A program made the position numbers and the translations under genes. From NCBI GenBank assembly GCA_964361885.1, contig CAYICL010000011.1, forward strand, positions 1-16,884: a stretch of 16,884 nucleotides of DNA, given 5' to 3'. The stretch's first letter is position 1, and every line of letters begins with the position of its first letter. This document shows, in pieces, positions 1 through 6,196 of this stretch. Source of the stretch: CAYICL01 sp964361885 (GTDB lineage: Bacteria > Patescibacteriota > Microgenomatia > UBA1400 > CG1-02-47-37). The notes beneath the pieces are model-generated. The model made no database searches. It was not told where the DNA came from and worked only from the letters and a program-made list of their open reading frames with translations.

Positions 1-903
1 TAACCGATTCTTTCCCAAATCTTTATCAATTACATAGTACTTTGGTCTTCTAATTGATTTGTCAACAATTTTAAATCCATGCCTTTGCCCGATCGTATAA
101 AACTCCACTCCGTCGTGTGCGCCGATCACTCCACCATTTTTATCGACTACTTCTCCTTTATGAGTTTTTATCTTTCTTTTTAAAAACTCTTTAAACGGCA
201 GGTCATGTCCGATAAAACAGATCCCTGTCGAGTCTTTTTTGTTCCAAACATGAAGTCCCCGCTTCCTAGCTTCTTGCCTGACTTGTTTCTTAGTCATTCC
301 TCCCACAGGAAACAATACCCGGCTCAACTGTTTTTGATTCAGCATCGCCAAAAAATACGTCTGATCTTTCTTTTCGTCAACTGAACGAATTAATTTAATT
401 TTATCGGTGCAGGCAATACAAATTTCAGGAGCGCAATCATGTCCCGACAAACGTCGAGACGCGTGAGCACCTGGAAATTTCGTATTGCCGAACCGAACCC
501 AATTTCGGTTTGCCGAGCCAAATCCCAATCGCGCATAATGCCCCGTCCCTACATAATCAAATTTATTTTTAATTGCCCACTTTAAAAACATCCCAAACTT
601 TATCTCCTGGTTGCAGACCACGTCCGGATTCGGCGTCCTGCCTTTTTTAAGTTCTCTGTAAAACCAGTCCATTACTTTTCTTTTATACTCTCGCCTAAAA
701 TCCAAAACCTTAAACGGAATTTTTAATTTTAACGCCACCCTCAAAGCATCTTTTCTGTCCTCATCTGTCCGGCAGCCTGGTTCTCTCCAACACTCCAAAA
801 ACACTCCGCTAACATCGTATCCTTGTTCTTTAAGAAGCGCCGCCGCCACCGCCGAATCCACTCCGCCCGACAAACCAATGGCTACTTTAACTGCTCTTTT
901 CAT
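1..903 (-). CDS. mnmA: tRNA-specific 2-thiouridylase MnmA, 3' end outside the window
   Basis: MnmA thiolates U34 of Lys, Glu and Gln tRNAs, taking sulfur from a persulfide relay. The reading frame is open for 301 codons to the window edge, so the C-terminal beta-barrel end is missing (the family is about 350-370 residues). Visible signatures are the PP-loop SGGVDS (residues 12-17), the first catalytic Cys in NPDVVCNQE (C97), GHYAR (121-125), DEKKDQTYFL, the second catalytic Cys in STGICFIG (C229) and FYTIGQRHG. Between GHYAR and the KDQTYF block there are about 40 extra residues (roughly 127-168, DNA about 400-525) with two hairpins and a CxxxxCxxC cluster; E. coli MnmA has only about a dozen residues there. 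The start at 903 is chosen because a TACAAT box ends 6 nt upstream; an in-frame ATG at 909 is the alternative. Confidence 0.93.
   Translation of the reverse strand, partial: MKRAVKVAIGLSGGVDSAVAAALLKEQGYDVSGVFLECWREPGCRTDEDRKDALRVALKLKIPFKVLDFRREYKRKVMDWFYRELKKGRTPNPDVVCNQEIKFGMFLKWAIKNKFDYVGTGHYARLGFGSANRNWVRFGNTKFPGAHASRRLSGHDCAPEICIACTDKIKLIRSVDEKKDQTYFLAMLNQKQLSRVLFPVGGMTKKQVRQEARKRGLHVWNKKDSTGICFIGHDLPFKEFLKRKIKTHKGEVVDKNGGVIGAHDGVEFYTIGQRHGFKIVDKSIRRPKYYVIDKDLGKNRL
441..514. repeat. Two palindromes forming an extra segment in mnmA
   Basis: Hairpin 1 (441-460) has 8-nt arms GTCCCGAC and GTCGAGAC around loop AAAC; the single mismatch is a G-U wobble on the coding strand. Hairpin 2 has perfect 7-bp arms AACCGAA (491-497) and TTCGGTT (504-510) with partial pairing further out. 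Both lie in the stretch that standard MnmA proteins lack. I infer an in-frame palindromic insertion, possibly two adjacent ones. No second copy of these exact sequences was found in the window. Confidence 0.55.
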
Positions 904-909
904 ATCCAT

Positions 910-918
910 ATTGTACCA
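910..918 (-). promoter_or_regulatory. Extended -10 box of mnmA
   Basis: On the minus strand TGG is followed by TACAAT (915 to 910), then six bases, then the ATG at 903. A start point 6-7 nt after the hexamer would fall on that ATG, giving a leaderless mRNA. No -35 hexamer is seen at 17 bp. Confidence 0.45.
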
Positions 919-924
919 GCAGGG

Positions 925-930
925 TATAAT
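925..930 (+). promoter_or_regulatory. -10 box (TATAAT) of the plus-strand ATP-grasp gene
   Basis: A consensus TATAAT ends six bases before the ATG at 937, so the predicted transcript starts at or next to the start codon. No Shine-Dalgarno sequence precedes the ATG. The box sits 9 bp from the oppositely oriented mnmA box, so the two promoters overlap back to back. Confidence 0.45.
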
Positions 931-936
931 TCACTC

Positions 937-1908
937 ATGTCAAAACTCACCAATACCAATCACCTCATTCTGATTCAAGCCGCGAAAAAATTGGCAATCA
1001 AAACTGATATTTTATCCTCTGATCCTCCCAAAATTCTCTTCACCAAGAATGGAAAATCCCACCTGATTGCTGAAAAAAGCTTTGGTTTAAACTCAACCAA
1101 AAGTATTAATCTGTCACATAATAAATCAACCACTATCAAGAAACTAAAACAAGCCCATATTCCCACCCCTTCACAAACCATCATTGCCTCCCTTTCCGGT
1201 TACTCTCAGGCTTGCCAGAAAATCCCTTTTCCTCAAGTAATCAAGCCTGTAACCGGACAAAAGGGCCAAGATGTATTTCTGGATATCAAAAATATTAGCG
1301 CCGGCCAATCAGCCGTCAAACAAATTATGTCAAAATATTCAAACGGCGCGCTGGTAGAATCATACCTTCAAGGCCGCGACCTTCGCTTTCTGGTTTTAAA
1401 TTTCCAGGTCATCGGCCTCGTTGAACGCCGGCCGCCGCAAATCAGCGGTGACGGCCGATCAACCATCAAAGAACTAATTGACATCGAAAACGCCCGCCGC
1501 CATCAGCAATTTTTAAAAACCGGCCGCCGACTTTTAAATCGGATGCGCCATTGGCCCCGCCTCGCCTTCTATCTTCACCTACAGGGTCTCTCCCTGAAGG
1601 CTATCTTACCTCAAGGAAAAACCATTACTCTCTTCCCTATTTCCAACTTCTCCACCGGTGGTTCCACCCAAACCATTGATTACCACACCATCCATCCTTC
1701 ACTGGTTAAACTGGCTCAAACCGCTGCCAAAATTATTGGTCTTCAAATCTGCGGCATTGACATGATCATTAAAAATCTTCATCAAGCCGCCCAAGACAAC
1801 GCAACCATCATTGAACTCAACTCCGACCCGGGACTGCGCCTCCACGACTGGCCCAATCAAGGAAAACCCCAGCGCGTCGCAGAAAAAATTCTGAAGTTTA
1901 TTTTTTAA
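937..1908 (+). CDS. ATP-grasp ligase, cyanophycin synthetase / GshF-like
   Basis: A 323-residue ATP-grasp enzyme, expected to join a carboxylate to an amine through an acyl-phosphate; the substrate is unknown. The central lobe has VIKPVTGQKGQDV (101-113). It is followed by LVESYLQGRDLRFLVL (139-154), VERRPPQISGDGRSTIKEL, then NFSTGGST (237-244), GIDMII (273-278) and the metal-binding IIELNSDPGLRLH (291-303). The GDGRSTI, N-STGG and E-N-PGLR-H blocks are those of the ATP-grasp part of cyanophycin synthetase and of GshF. The usual partner domains (Mur ligase, GshA) are absent, so it is a stand-alone ligase. The start at 937 is preferred to an upstream in-frame ATG at 823, because that extension lies antisense to conserved mnmA sequence and TATAAT precedes 937. 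It ends one base from the stop of the convergent gene. Confidence 0.85.
   Translation: MSKLTNTNHLILIQAAKKLAIKTDILSSDPPKILFTKNGKSHLIAEKSFGLNSTKSINLSHNKSTTIKKLKQAHIPTPSQTIIASLSGYSQACQKIPFPQVIKPVTGQKGQDVFLDIKNISAGQSAVKQIMSKYSNGALVESYLQGRDLRFLVLNFQVIGLVERRPPQISGDGRSTIKELIDIENARRHQQFLKTGRRLLNRMRHWPRLAFYLHLQGLSLKAILPQGKTITLFPISNFSTGGSTQTIDYHTIHPSLVKLAQTAAKIIGLQICGIDMIIKNLHQAAQDNATIIELNSDPGLRLHDWPNQGKPQRVAEKILKFIF
1577..1600 (+). repeat. Palindromic element shared with the phosphoribosyltransferase gene
   Basis: Nine-base arms CCTACAGGG and CCCTGAAGG (one mismatch) enclose loop TCTCT. 22 of 24 bases match the minus strand of 14289-14312, and both copies are read as LQGLSLK. However, QGL(S/T)L is also the native motif at this point in cyanophycin-synthetase-type enzymes, so part of the likeness may be convergence. 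Confidence 0.4.
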
Positions 1909-1909
1909 T

Positions 1910-2482
1910 TTATCTTTCAAGCGCCACCGGCTCAATCTTCCACCCCGGAAAATCTTCTCCAAAATCCCTCACCAAGCCTTCCACGCGTACTTCCCTGGCC
2001 GGCCACTTCTCATCTTCTATTCTTTCTGCTTTAGAAAACCACTTTATTCTTCTATTAAATTTAATAACTTGTAAATCACCTCTTAAATGAGTCACATCAA
2101 AATTCCTCAATTTATTTTTATCAATCCCTAAAATTTTATATCTATCAGAATCGCTCTCCACACCCCCAATTAAATCCAACCCTCCCATTGCTTTTGCTTT
2201 TTCTATCATTAACCTATTAAATGGATCTTCATCTCCTTTATTCCAGACCCCAAAAGGCACTTGAATAAACCCTGCCTCAACATTGTAAGGATATAACCCT
2301 ATTACTGCTAATAATTCTTGACCTTTTGCTGTTGTTATTTTGCACGGATAAGCAGAATGAAATGACTTCTTCTTTTCTCTACCATAAAAAGTTGTATACA
2401 TATAATTAACTTTCCTCCATCTCTCCGCGGCTTCTATTGCATCCTTTGGAGGATTTATATAAAAATCTCTTTCTGGTGCCAT
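1910..2482 (-). CDS. Unrecognised protein downstream of an ATP-grasp gene
   Basis: A 190-residue soluble protein rich in charged and aromatic residues, with no signal peptide and no membrane segment. I do not recognise a family. Visible parts are an N-terminal helix with KDAIEAAERWRKVNY, a Tyr/Phe-rich middle (GLYPYNVEAGFIQVPFGVW), then GGLDLIGGVESDSDRYKILGI, and a basic stretch KFNRRIKWFSKAERIEDEKW. The start at ATG 2482 (MAPERD) is preferred over an in-frame TTG at 2518 that would overlap the upstream gene. It is the last gene of the minus-strand ATP-grasp set, so it may supply or recognise that system's substrate; this is inferred from position only. Confidence 0.7.
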   Translation of the reverse strand: MAPERDFYINPPKDAIEAAERWRKVNYMYTTFYGREKKKSFHSAYPCKITTAKGQELLAVIGLYPYNVEAGFIQVPFGVWNKGDEDPFNRLMIEKAKAMGGLDLIGGVESDSDRYKILGIDKNKLRNFDVTHLRGDLQVIKFNRRIKWFSKAERIEDEKWPAREVRVEGLVRDFGEDFPGWKIEPVALER

Positions 2483-2504
2483 ATTTATTATCTTATAATA
2501 AAAA

Positions 2505-3965
2505 CTACGAATTATCAACCTCCACCGGCATCAGCTCAAAACTGTTATAAATCCCTTTCACGACCTCCCGAATCTCCGGCAACAACCTCCCTGTCTCATC
2601 CACAATCTGCCTTTTAAACATCAACTTTCCCAACCTTTCAGCCGGCTTTAACACACACTCTTCTGTTGGTAATCTGTCGGCCAGCACCAGCTCATCATTA
2701 CTTTGAATCTCCATCAAACTAAATCCTTCTCTTACCCACTCCGCTTTGCCGCTCTTAACTCTATACACCCCCGCCTTGACCGTTTTTGTCGCTATCACTG
2801 TTTTTCGCTCCAAATTATGCATAATTATCTGTGCTCCTTTCTTTGGCTCCCTGGCCACTCTCTGCCCCTCTTCTATATCCATTTCATAATCCACTCCCAT
2901 CCACTCCAATAAATGCCACACATCCAAAGGCGTTTCTTTTTGGGCCAGCTGCAACATGGTATAAACCGGAAAAGCCCCGGTATAACGCGAATTGCACTCC
3001 ACTGCCACCACTTCGTCATTTTCCGTTACCATCACATCCAATCCAAATATCCCCTTGTAGCCATATTTATACATATACTCTCCCCACTGCTGGCAAACCT
3101 TTTCCGCTTGATTCTGCTCTTCTAAACTAAATCTTACATTCCAGTCATGCCCCAGCCAGACTCCGGACCGGCCTTGTAAAGCCGCCAACTCCGGCTGATC
3201 CATTACTTGTGTCTGTAACACCGAACTCACCACTCCCTGCTTGGTCGCACACCCGGTAATACTGGCCTGTCTGCCGAAAATATATTCGCACACATTAACC
3301 CACTCAATCACTTTTCCCACCTCTTGCCTTACCTGCCTTCTCCTGGCCACAAAATCCTTAAATTCTTGAAAATCTTTGCTTGAACTAATAAAAAAAGTGC
3401 CCAAGCCTCCGCCCACAGTGTAGTCAGTTAGTTGAAAGACTAACCTCTCCCCATATTTTGCTCTGCACCAATCCCATTTTTTTTCATCCAATTCATCCAC
3501 CAACATTGTCTCTCCTTTAGGAATCCTTATCCCGGCTTTTTTAGCTTCAATTCTAAACTCCTTTTTGTTCTCAAACTTTTGTCTGATTTCTCCTGGAGTA
3601 CACATTAACTTTAAACCCAAATCCCCGGCCAGTCGATCAATGCTTTTTGACGCTTTGTAAACAAACAAACCTTTTTTATCTTTCAGCCAATTTTTTACTT
3701 TCAAATCTGCCAAAATTGCCGAGGTGTTAAACTTTTGGGGGCATTCGCCCCCTAAACCTTTCTCTACGCTTACCACCGGACAAATTTTCCTTATCGCCTT
3801 CAAATCACTCGTTTCCAGTAAGCTTAAAATCGAATAATTGGGCAGGATATATCCCAGTCCGGTTCTTTGCAATGCCGTCACTCCCACCCCCACCACCGGA
3901 AAATCTCCGGGAAAAAGTTTTTTTATCTCGCTGATTTTGTCGAATCTTGCAGGAATTTTATTCAT
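2505..3965 (-). CDS. ATP-grasp carboxylate-amine ligase family protein
   Basis: 486 residues. The N-terminal part (about 1-110) looks like a pre-ATP-grasp domain (PVVGVGVTALQRTGLGYILPNYS). The ATP-grasp core follows, with VFQLTDYTVGGGLGTFFI (176-193) as the nucleotide-binding strand-loop and GYKGIFGLDVMV (302-313) plus VAVECNSRYTGAFP (320-333) as the Mg2+-binding block (E323, N325). The C-terminal 120 residues form an extra domain that I cannot name. The product should be an amide or peptide bond, but the substrates cannot be told. It begins inside the end of the upstream gene (8-bp overlap), so the two are probably translationally coupled. A 16-nt hairpin (3737-3752) encodes residues 72-76 near the end of the pre-ATP-grasp domain. 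Confidence 0.8.
   Translation of the reverse strand: MNKIPARFDKISEIKKLFPGDFPVVGVGVTALQRTGLGYILPNYSILSLLETSDLKAIRKICPVVSVEKGLGGECPQKFNTSAILADLKVKNWLKDKKGLFVYKASKSIDRLAGDLGLKLMCTPGEIRQKFENKKEFRIEAKKAGIRIPKGETMLVDELDEKKWDWCRAKYGERLVFQLTDYTVGGGLGTFFISSSKDFQEFKDFVARRRQVRQEVGKVIEWVNVCEYIFGRQASITGCATKQGVVSSVLQTQVMDQPELAALQGRSGVWLGHDWNVRFSLEEQNQAEKVCQQWGEYMYKYGYKGIFGLDVMVTENDEVVAVECNSRYTGAFPVYTMLQLAQKETPLDVWHLLEWMGVDYEMDIEEGQRVAREPKKGAQIIMHNLERKTVIATKTVKAGVYRVKSGKAEWVREGFSLMEIQSNDELVLADRLPTEECVLKPAERLGKLMFKRQIVDETGRLLPEIREVVKGIYNSFELMPVEVDNS
3737..3752. repeat. Hairpin with GCGAATGC core
   Basis: GGGGGC, loop ATTC, GCCCCC; on the coding strand the loop reads GAAT. The central octamer GCGAATGC is the same as in the hairpins at 13752-13767 and in both copies of the 34-bp repeat. 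The 6-bp stem alone would not be significant; the shared core is the reason to list it. Confidence 0.35.
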
Positions 3966-4497
3966 CTTCTTTTCGTTTCAGGTGATAATCATCACCATAA
4001 TCGTATCCTGAGTGGGCAATTATTTCCGGTGATAATGAAATTATCTCTCTTTTCCCGTTTATTTCCACCGACTGATGCCGTTGTTCTATTTCTTCTGGTG
4101 TTGCCTCCCCCCTGGTAATGAGTTGTTTCATTAACTCCTGATCATTAATCAACTGGTCGTCGTCAAAAATCATATCAGCTCCTAAAAGAATCGCCACGGT
4201 TTTTCCTTCATAAGGAGTATTAATGCCGCTGGTAACTAACACCCGCCTGGTTTGTTCCGGCAAAACAGTCATAATTGCTCCCTCCCATTCCTGACCACTT
4301 ACGTGCTTATGCCGGACTATTTCCGAACCGAAATGAATTATCGCTATTTTGGGATTAAGGTCTTCATAATGTAAAATAGCATGCGCATCAAAATATTGTC
4401 CCCGCCAGCATGAAGCGCCTGCGTCTTTTGCTTGCATCTCTAAAACTCTAAATTGTCCAAGTTGTCCTGGAATCAACATTACATCAACGTTGCTCAT
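3958..4497 (-). CDS. Unrecognised protein, possible Rossmann-like or receiver-like fold
   Basis: 179 residues, soluble. The first 110 residues alternate hydrophobic strands and helices (VDVMLIPG, KIAIIHFGSEIV, AIMTVLPE, RRVLVTSG, TVAILLGADMIFDDD), as in a flavodoxin-like, receiver-like or glycosyltransferase-B-like alpha/beta fold. The tail is acidic and His/Tyr rich (HSGYDYGDDYHLKRKEDE). I do not recognise a family. It overlaps the following ATP-grasp gene by 8 bp, so the two products are likely made in fixed ratio and may act together. Confidence 0.72.
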   Translation of the reverse strand: MSNVDVMLIPGQLGQFRVLEMQAKDAGASCWRGQYFDAHAILHYEDLNPKIAIIHFGSEIVRHKHVSGQEWEGAIMTVLPEQTRRVLVTSGINTPYEGKTVAILLGADMIFDDDQLINDQELMKQLITRGEATPEEIEQRHQSVEINGKREIISLSPEIIAHSGYDYGDDYHLKRKEDE

Positions 4498-4517
4498 ATT
4501 CCCGCTATTTTACCACT

Positions 4518-4784
4518 TTATCCTATTTTTAAATTTTCCAAACTTTGTTTAAATCTTATTCTCATTTCTTTTCTGCCATCACTGGTTTTTAAATATTTTT
4601 CTCTCATTGCTGCTTCATGTTTCTCAAAATAAACTTCATATCCTATTAATTTTAATGGCCTTCTACTTCTGGTTGAAAATACTACTCCTTCATAATGTTG
4701 TTTTAATCTTTCTTTTAAATTTCCTGTCATCCCAACATAAAATTTTTTATCTTTTAATGAAATCAATATATACACAAAATGCAT
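4518..4784 (-). CDS. GIY-YIG domain protein, YhbQ / UPF0213-like
   Basis: 88 residues, a single small GIY-YIG nuclease domain: HFVYILISLKDKKFYVGMTG has the (V)YIL...(Y)VGMT version of the GIY-YIG motif, LKERLKQHYEG gives the Arg/His helix, and FEKHEAAMREKYLKT supplies the metal-binding Glu. The cellular role of such stand-alone proteins is unclear; DNA repair or processing is suspected. The reading frame is open to 4856, but those 24 extra codons consist of three palindromes, and family members begin right at the first strand, so the ATG at 4784 is chosen. It lies inside the ATP-grasp set but has no obvious functional link to it. Confidence 0.82.
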   Translation of the reverse strand: MHFVYILISLKDKKFYVGMTGNLKERLKQHYEGVVFSTRSRRPLKLIGYEVYFEKHEAAMREKYLKTSDGRKEMRIRFKQSLENLKIG

Positions 4785-4816
4785 ACTAATTTCTGAATGG
4801 CGAATGCCATTCAAAC
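4783..4816. repeat. 34-bp palindromic repeat, copy 1
   Basis: It matches 13695-13728 in 33 of 34 positions, including a perfect 29-base run. The centre is a hairpin with 7-bp arms GAATGGC and GCCATTC around GAAT (4795-4812). It sits just upstream of the GIY-YIG ATG. If translated it would give LNGIRHSEI, the same peptide and frame as copy 2 in pth. Confidence 0.88.
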
Positions 4817-4827
4817 AATTTATGTTT

Positions 4828-4862
4828 TCGGCAATTGCCGACTTTAAGGGGCGCATGCCCCT
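4828..4862. repeat. Two further palindromes between ATP-grasp and GIY-YIG genes
   Basis: A perfect 14-bp palindrome TCGGCAATTGCCGA (4828-4841) is followed by a hairpin with arms AGGGGC and GCCCCT around GCAT (4847-4862), which overlaps the stop codon of the upstream ATP-grasp gene. With the 34-bp repeat they fill the whole 76-bp gap. They may act as an mRNA processing or attenuation region; there is no T-tract, so an intrinsic terminator is unlikely. Confidence 0.5.
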
Positions 4863-6189
4863 ATGCCTCCTGCCCGGCTTCGGACTCTTTGACCCTAACC
4901 GAAAATCCCAGTAAATCGCGCCTGCCGATAATCATCAATCGTTTTAATTTAGACCTGTCCGATACCGAAGCCGAGGTTTTTATCTTTTTGCCCTTAAGAT
5001 AAAAAGTCACGCCTACCACTTTTCTTTCTTCTCTGCCTAAAGCGCTTCTAAAACCCACATTCCATAAGGTATTTTCCGGGTCTAACAGCCCCAGCTTTTT
5101 CGCCAAACCTTCATCAATTGAGCTCCTAAACGCTCCAGTGTCCACTTTCGCTTTCACCTCATGCCTTTCTCCCATCAAATCTTCCAGCTCTATCTCCTCA
5201 AACACTCCCGCCTGCAACGCCCCTCCCTGAATTGACTCGTCCTCGTCCCTAACCGCAAACAACTGCTTGCCAATGGCTATTCCCTGTTTAACCGTTTTCA
5301 CTTTCAGGCCCTCAACTCTTTCCAGTCTTCTTCTTAGGCCCGTCTCATTAGCCAGTTGAATCTTTAAACCCGGTTGGGCATTAACTTCCAGCACCATTGG
5401 CTTGCTTTTCAGTTTGCCCGATTTGGTTTTTTTCGGCTGCAAAGCGACATCCACCCGGCAATACCCTAACCCCGCGACTTCGGCGGTTTTGACTGCCAAC
5501 TCCAATACTTCATCCCATCTGGGAATTCTGACTCCTTTTAATCTCCGTCTTGAACCAGGGAAAAACTTCACCTCGGAAGTATACTTGACTGCTTTAGTCG
5601 TCACCCCGGTGGCCATATCCACTCCGCAGGCAATCGCTCCCTGAAACATATTGGCTTTTCCGCGTGACTCCCTTGTCGGCAATCTTAAAAATGCCATTAC
5701 CGGCACTCGATTAAATACCAGTATTCCCACGTCCGGCGTTCCCTGACAGCTGATCGGCTCAAATCTGGGGTGAACTTTAACTCTCTCCTCTATAAATGCC
5801 CTGTCCGGCAAATCCAGCATTGAGTACCGGCCGGATAAAATATCTAAAATGTGCAAACGTAAATCCGCCGCTGTCACCTTCTGACCGTCTACTGTCAGCC
5901 ACTCTCCGGCATACTCTCCGCCATGATCAATCACTAATATTCCTTCTCCCCCTAAACCCTGGCTGGGTTTAATCACAAAACTTTCCGGCAATCTGGTGAA
6001 ATCATACCTATCCACTAACCGCTCGTCTTTAAATATCCGGTAAAGCTTAGGCACGGCTAACTTATTCTTTCTCAAAACCGACTTGGTCATCAGCTTAGAG
6101 TCGGCAATCTTTTTACTTTTGCCTGTATTAAACTCTGACTGATACAAATGGTTCCGGGCATTCATCCCTAAAATATCTGACCACTTCAT
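4861..6189 (-). CDS. Alpha-L-glutamate-ligase-like ATP-grasp enzyme fused to RimB-type aspartyl protease domain
   Basis: 442 residues in two domains. Residues 1-300 match the alpha-L-glutamate ligase-related ATP-grasp family: ILGMNARN at 6-13, an SKLMTK helix, SFVIKPSQGLGGEGILVI (70-87; K74 and the glycine-rich loop), EERVKVHPRF, GYCRVDVAL and VLEVNAQPGLKIQLAN (266-281; E268, N270). Residues 325-440 match the RimB-like, retropepsin-type domain ('ATP-dependent zinc protease', PF05618): AKVDTGAFRSSID (348-359, catalytic-type DTG) and MIIGRRDLLGFSV (419-431). In proteobacteria these are normally separate neighbouring genes beside a 7TM membrane protein; here they are one chain and the 7TM gene is 7 bp upstream. 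Ligation and removal of an amino acid or peptide tag by one protein is a reasonable inference; the target is unknown. Confidence 0.87.
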   Translation of the reverse strand: MKWSDILGMNARNHLYQSEFNTGKSKKIADSKLMTKSVLRKNKLAVPKLYRIFKDERLVDRYDFTRLPESFVIKPSQGLGGEGILVIDHGGEYAGEWLTVDGQKVTAADLRLHILDILSGRYSMLDLPDRAFIEERVKVHPRFEPISCQGTPDVGILVFNRVPVMAFLRLPTRESRGKANMFQGAIACGVDMATGVTTKAVKYTSEVKFFPGSRRRLKGVRIPRWDEVLELAVKTAEVAGLGYCRVDVALQPKKTKSGKLKSKPMVLEVNAQPGLKIQLANETGLRRRLERVEGLKVKTVKQGIAIGKQLFAVRDEDESIQGGALQAGVFEEIELEDLMGERHEVKAKVDTGAFRSSIDEGLAKKLGLLDPENTLWNVGFRSALGREERKVVGVTFYLKGKKIKTSASVSDRSKLKRLMIIGRRDLLGFSVRVKESEAGQEA

Positions 6190-6196
6190 AAAAAAT

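Noticed and set aside
823..936. N-terminal extension of the plus-strand ATP-grasp frame (MFFKKRRRHRRIHSA...)
   Set aside because: It is antisense to the PP-loop region of mnmA, has no family likeness, and the -10 box and conserved part point to 937.
2703..3130. Three overlapping plus-strand open frames of 69-99 codons
   Set aside because: Shadow frames of the ATP-grasp gene on the minus strand; low-complexity His/Pro/Leu composition expected from antisense reading.
4785..4856. 24-residue N-terminal extension of the GIY-YIG protein
   Set aside because: Encoded only by palindromic repeats; family members begin at the first strand (MHFVYIL).
3737..4862. Palindromes read as intrinsic terminators
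   Set aside because: None is followed by a T-tract on the coding strand, and 3737-3752 is mid-gene.
5953..5971. Perfect 7-bp stem TAAACCC-TGGCT-GGGTTTA in the ligase-protease gene
   Set aside because: It encodes the native glycine-rich ATP-binding loop (IKPSQGLGG). About nine 7-bp stems with short loops are expected by chance in a window of this size, so a stem alone is not evidence of an insertion.
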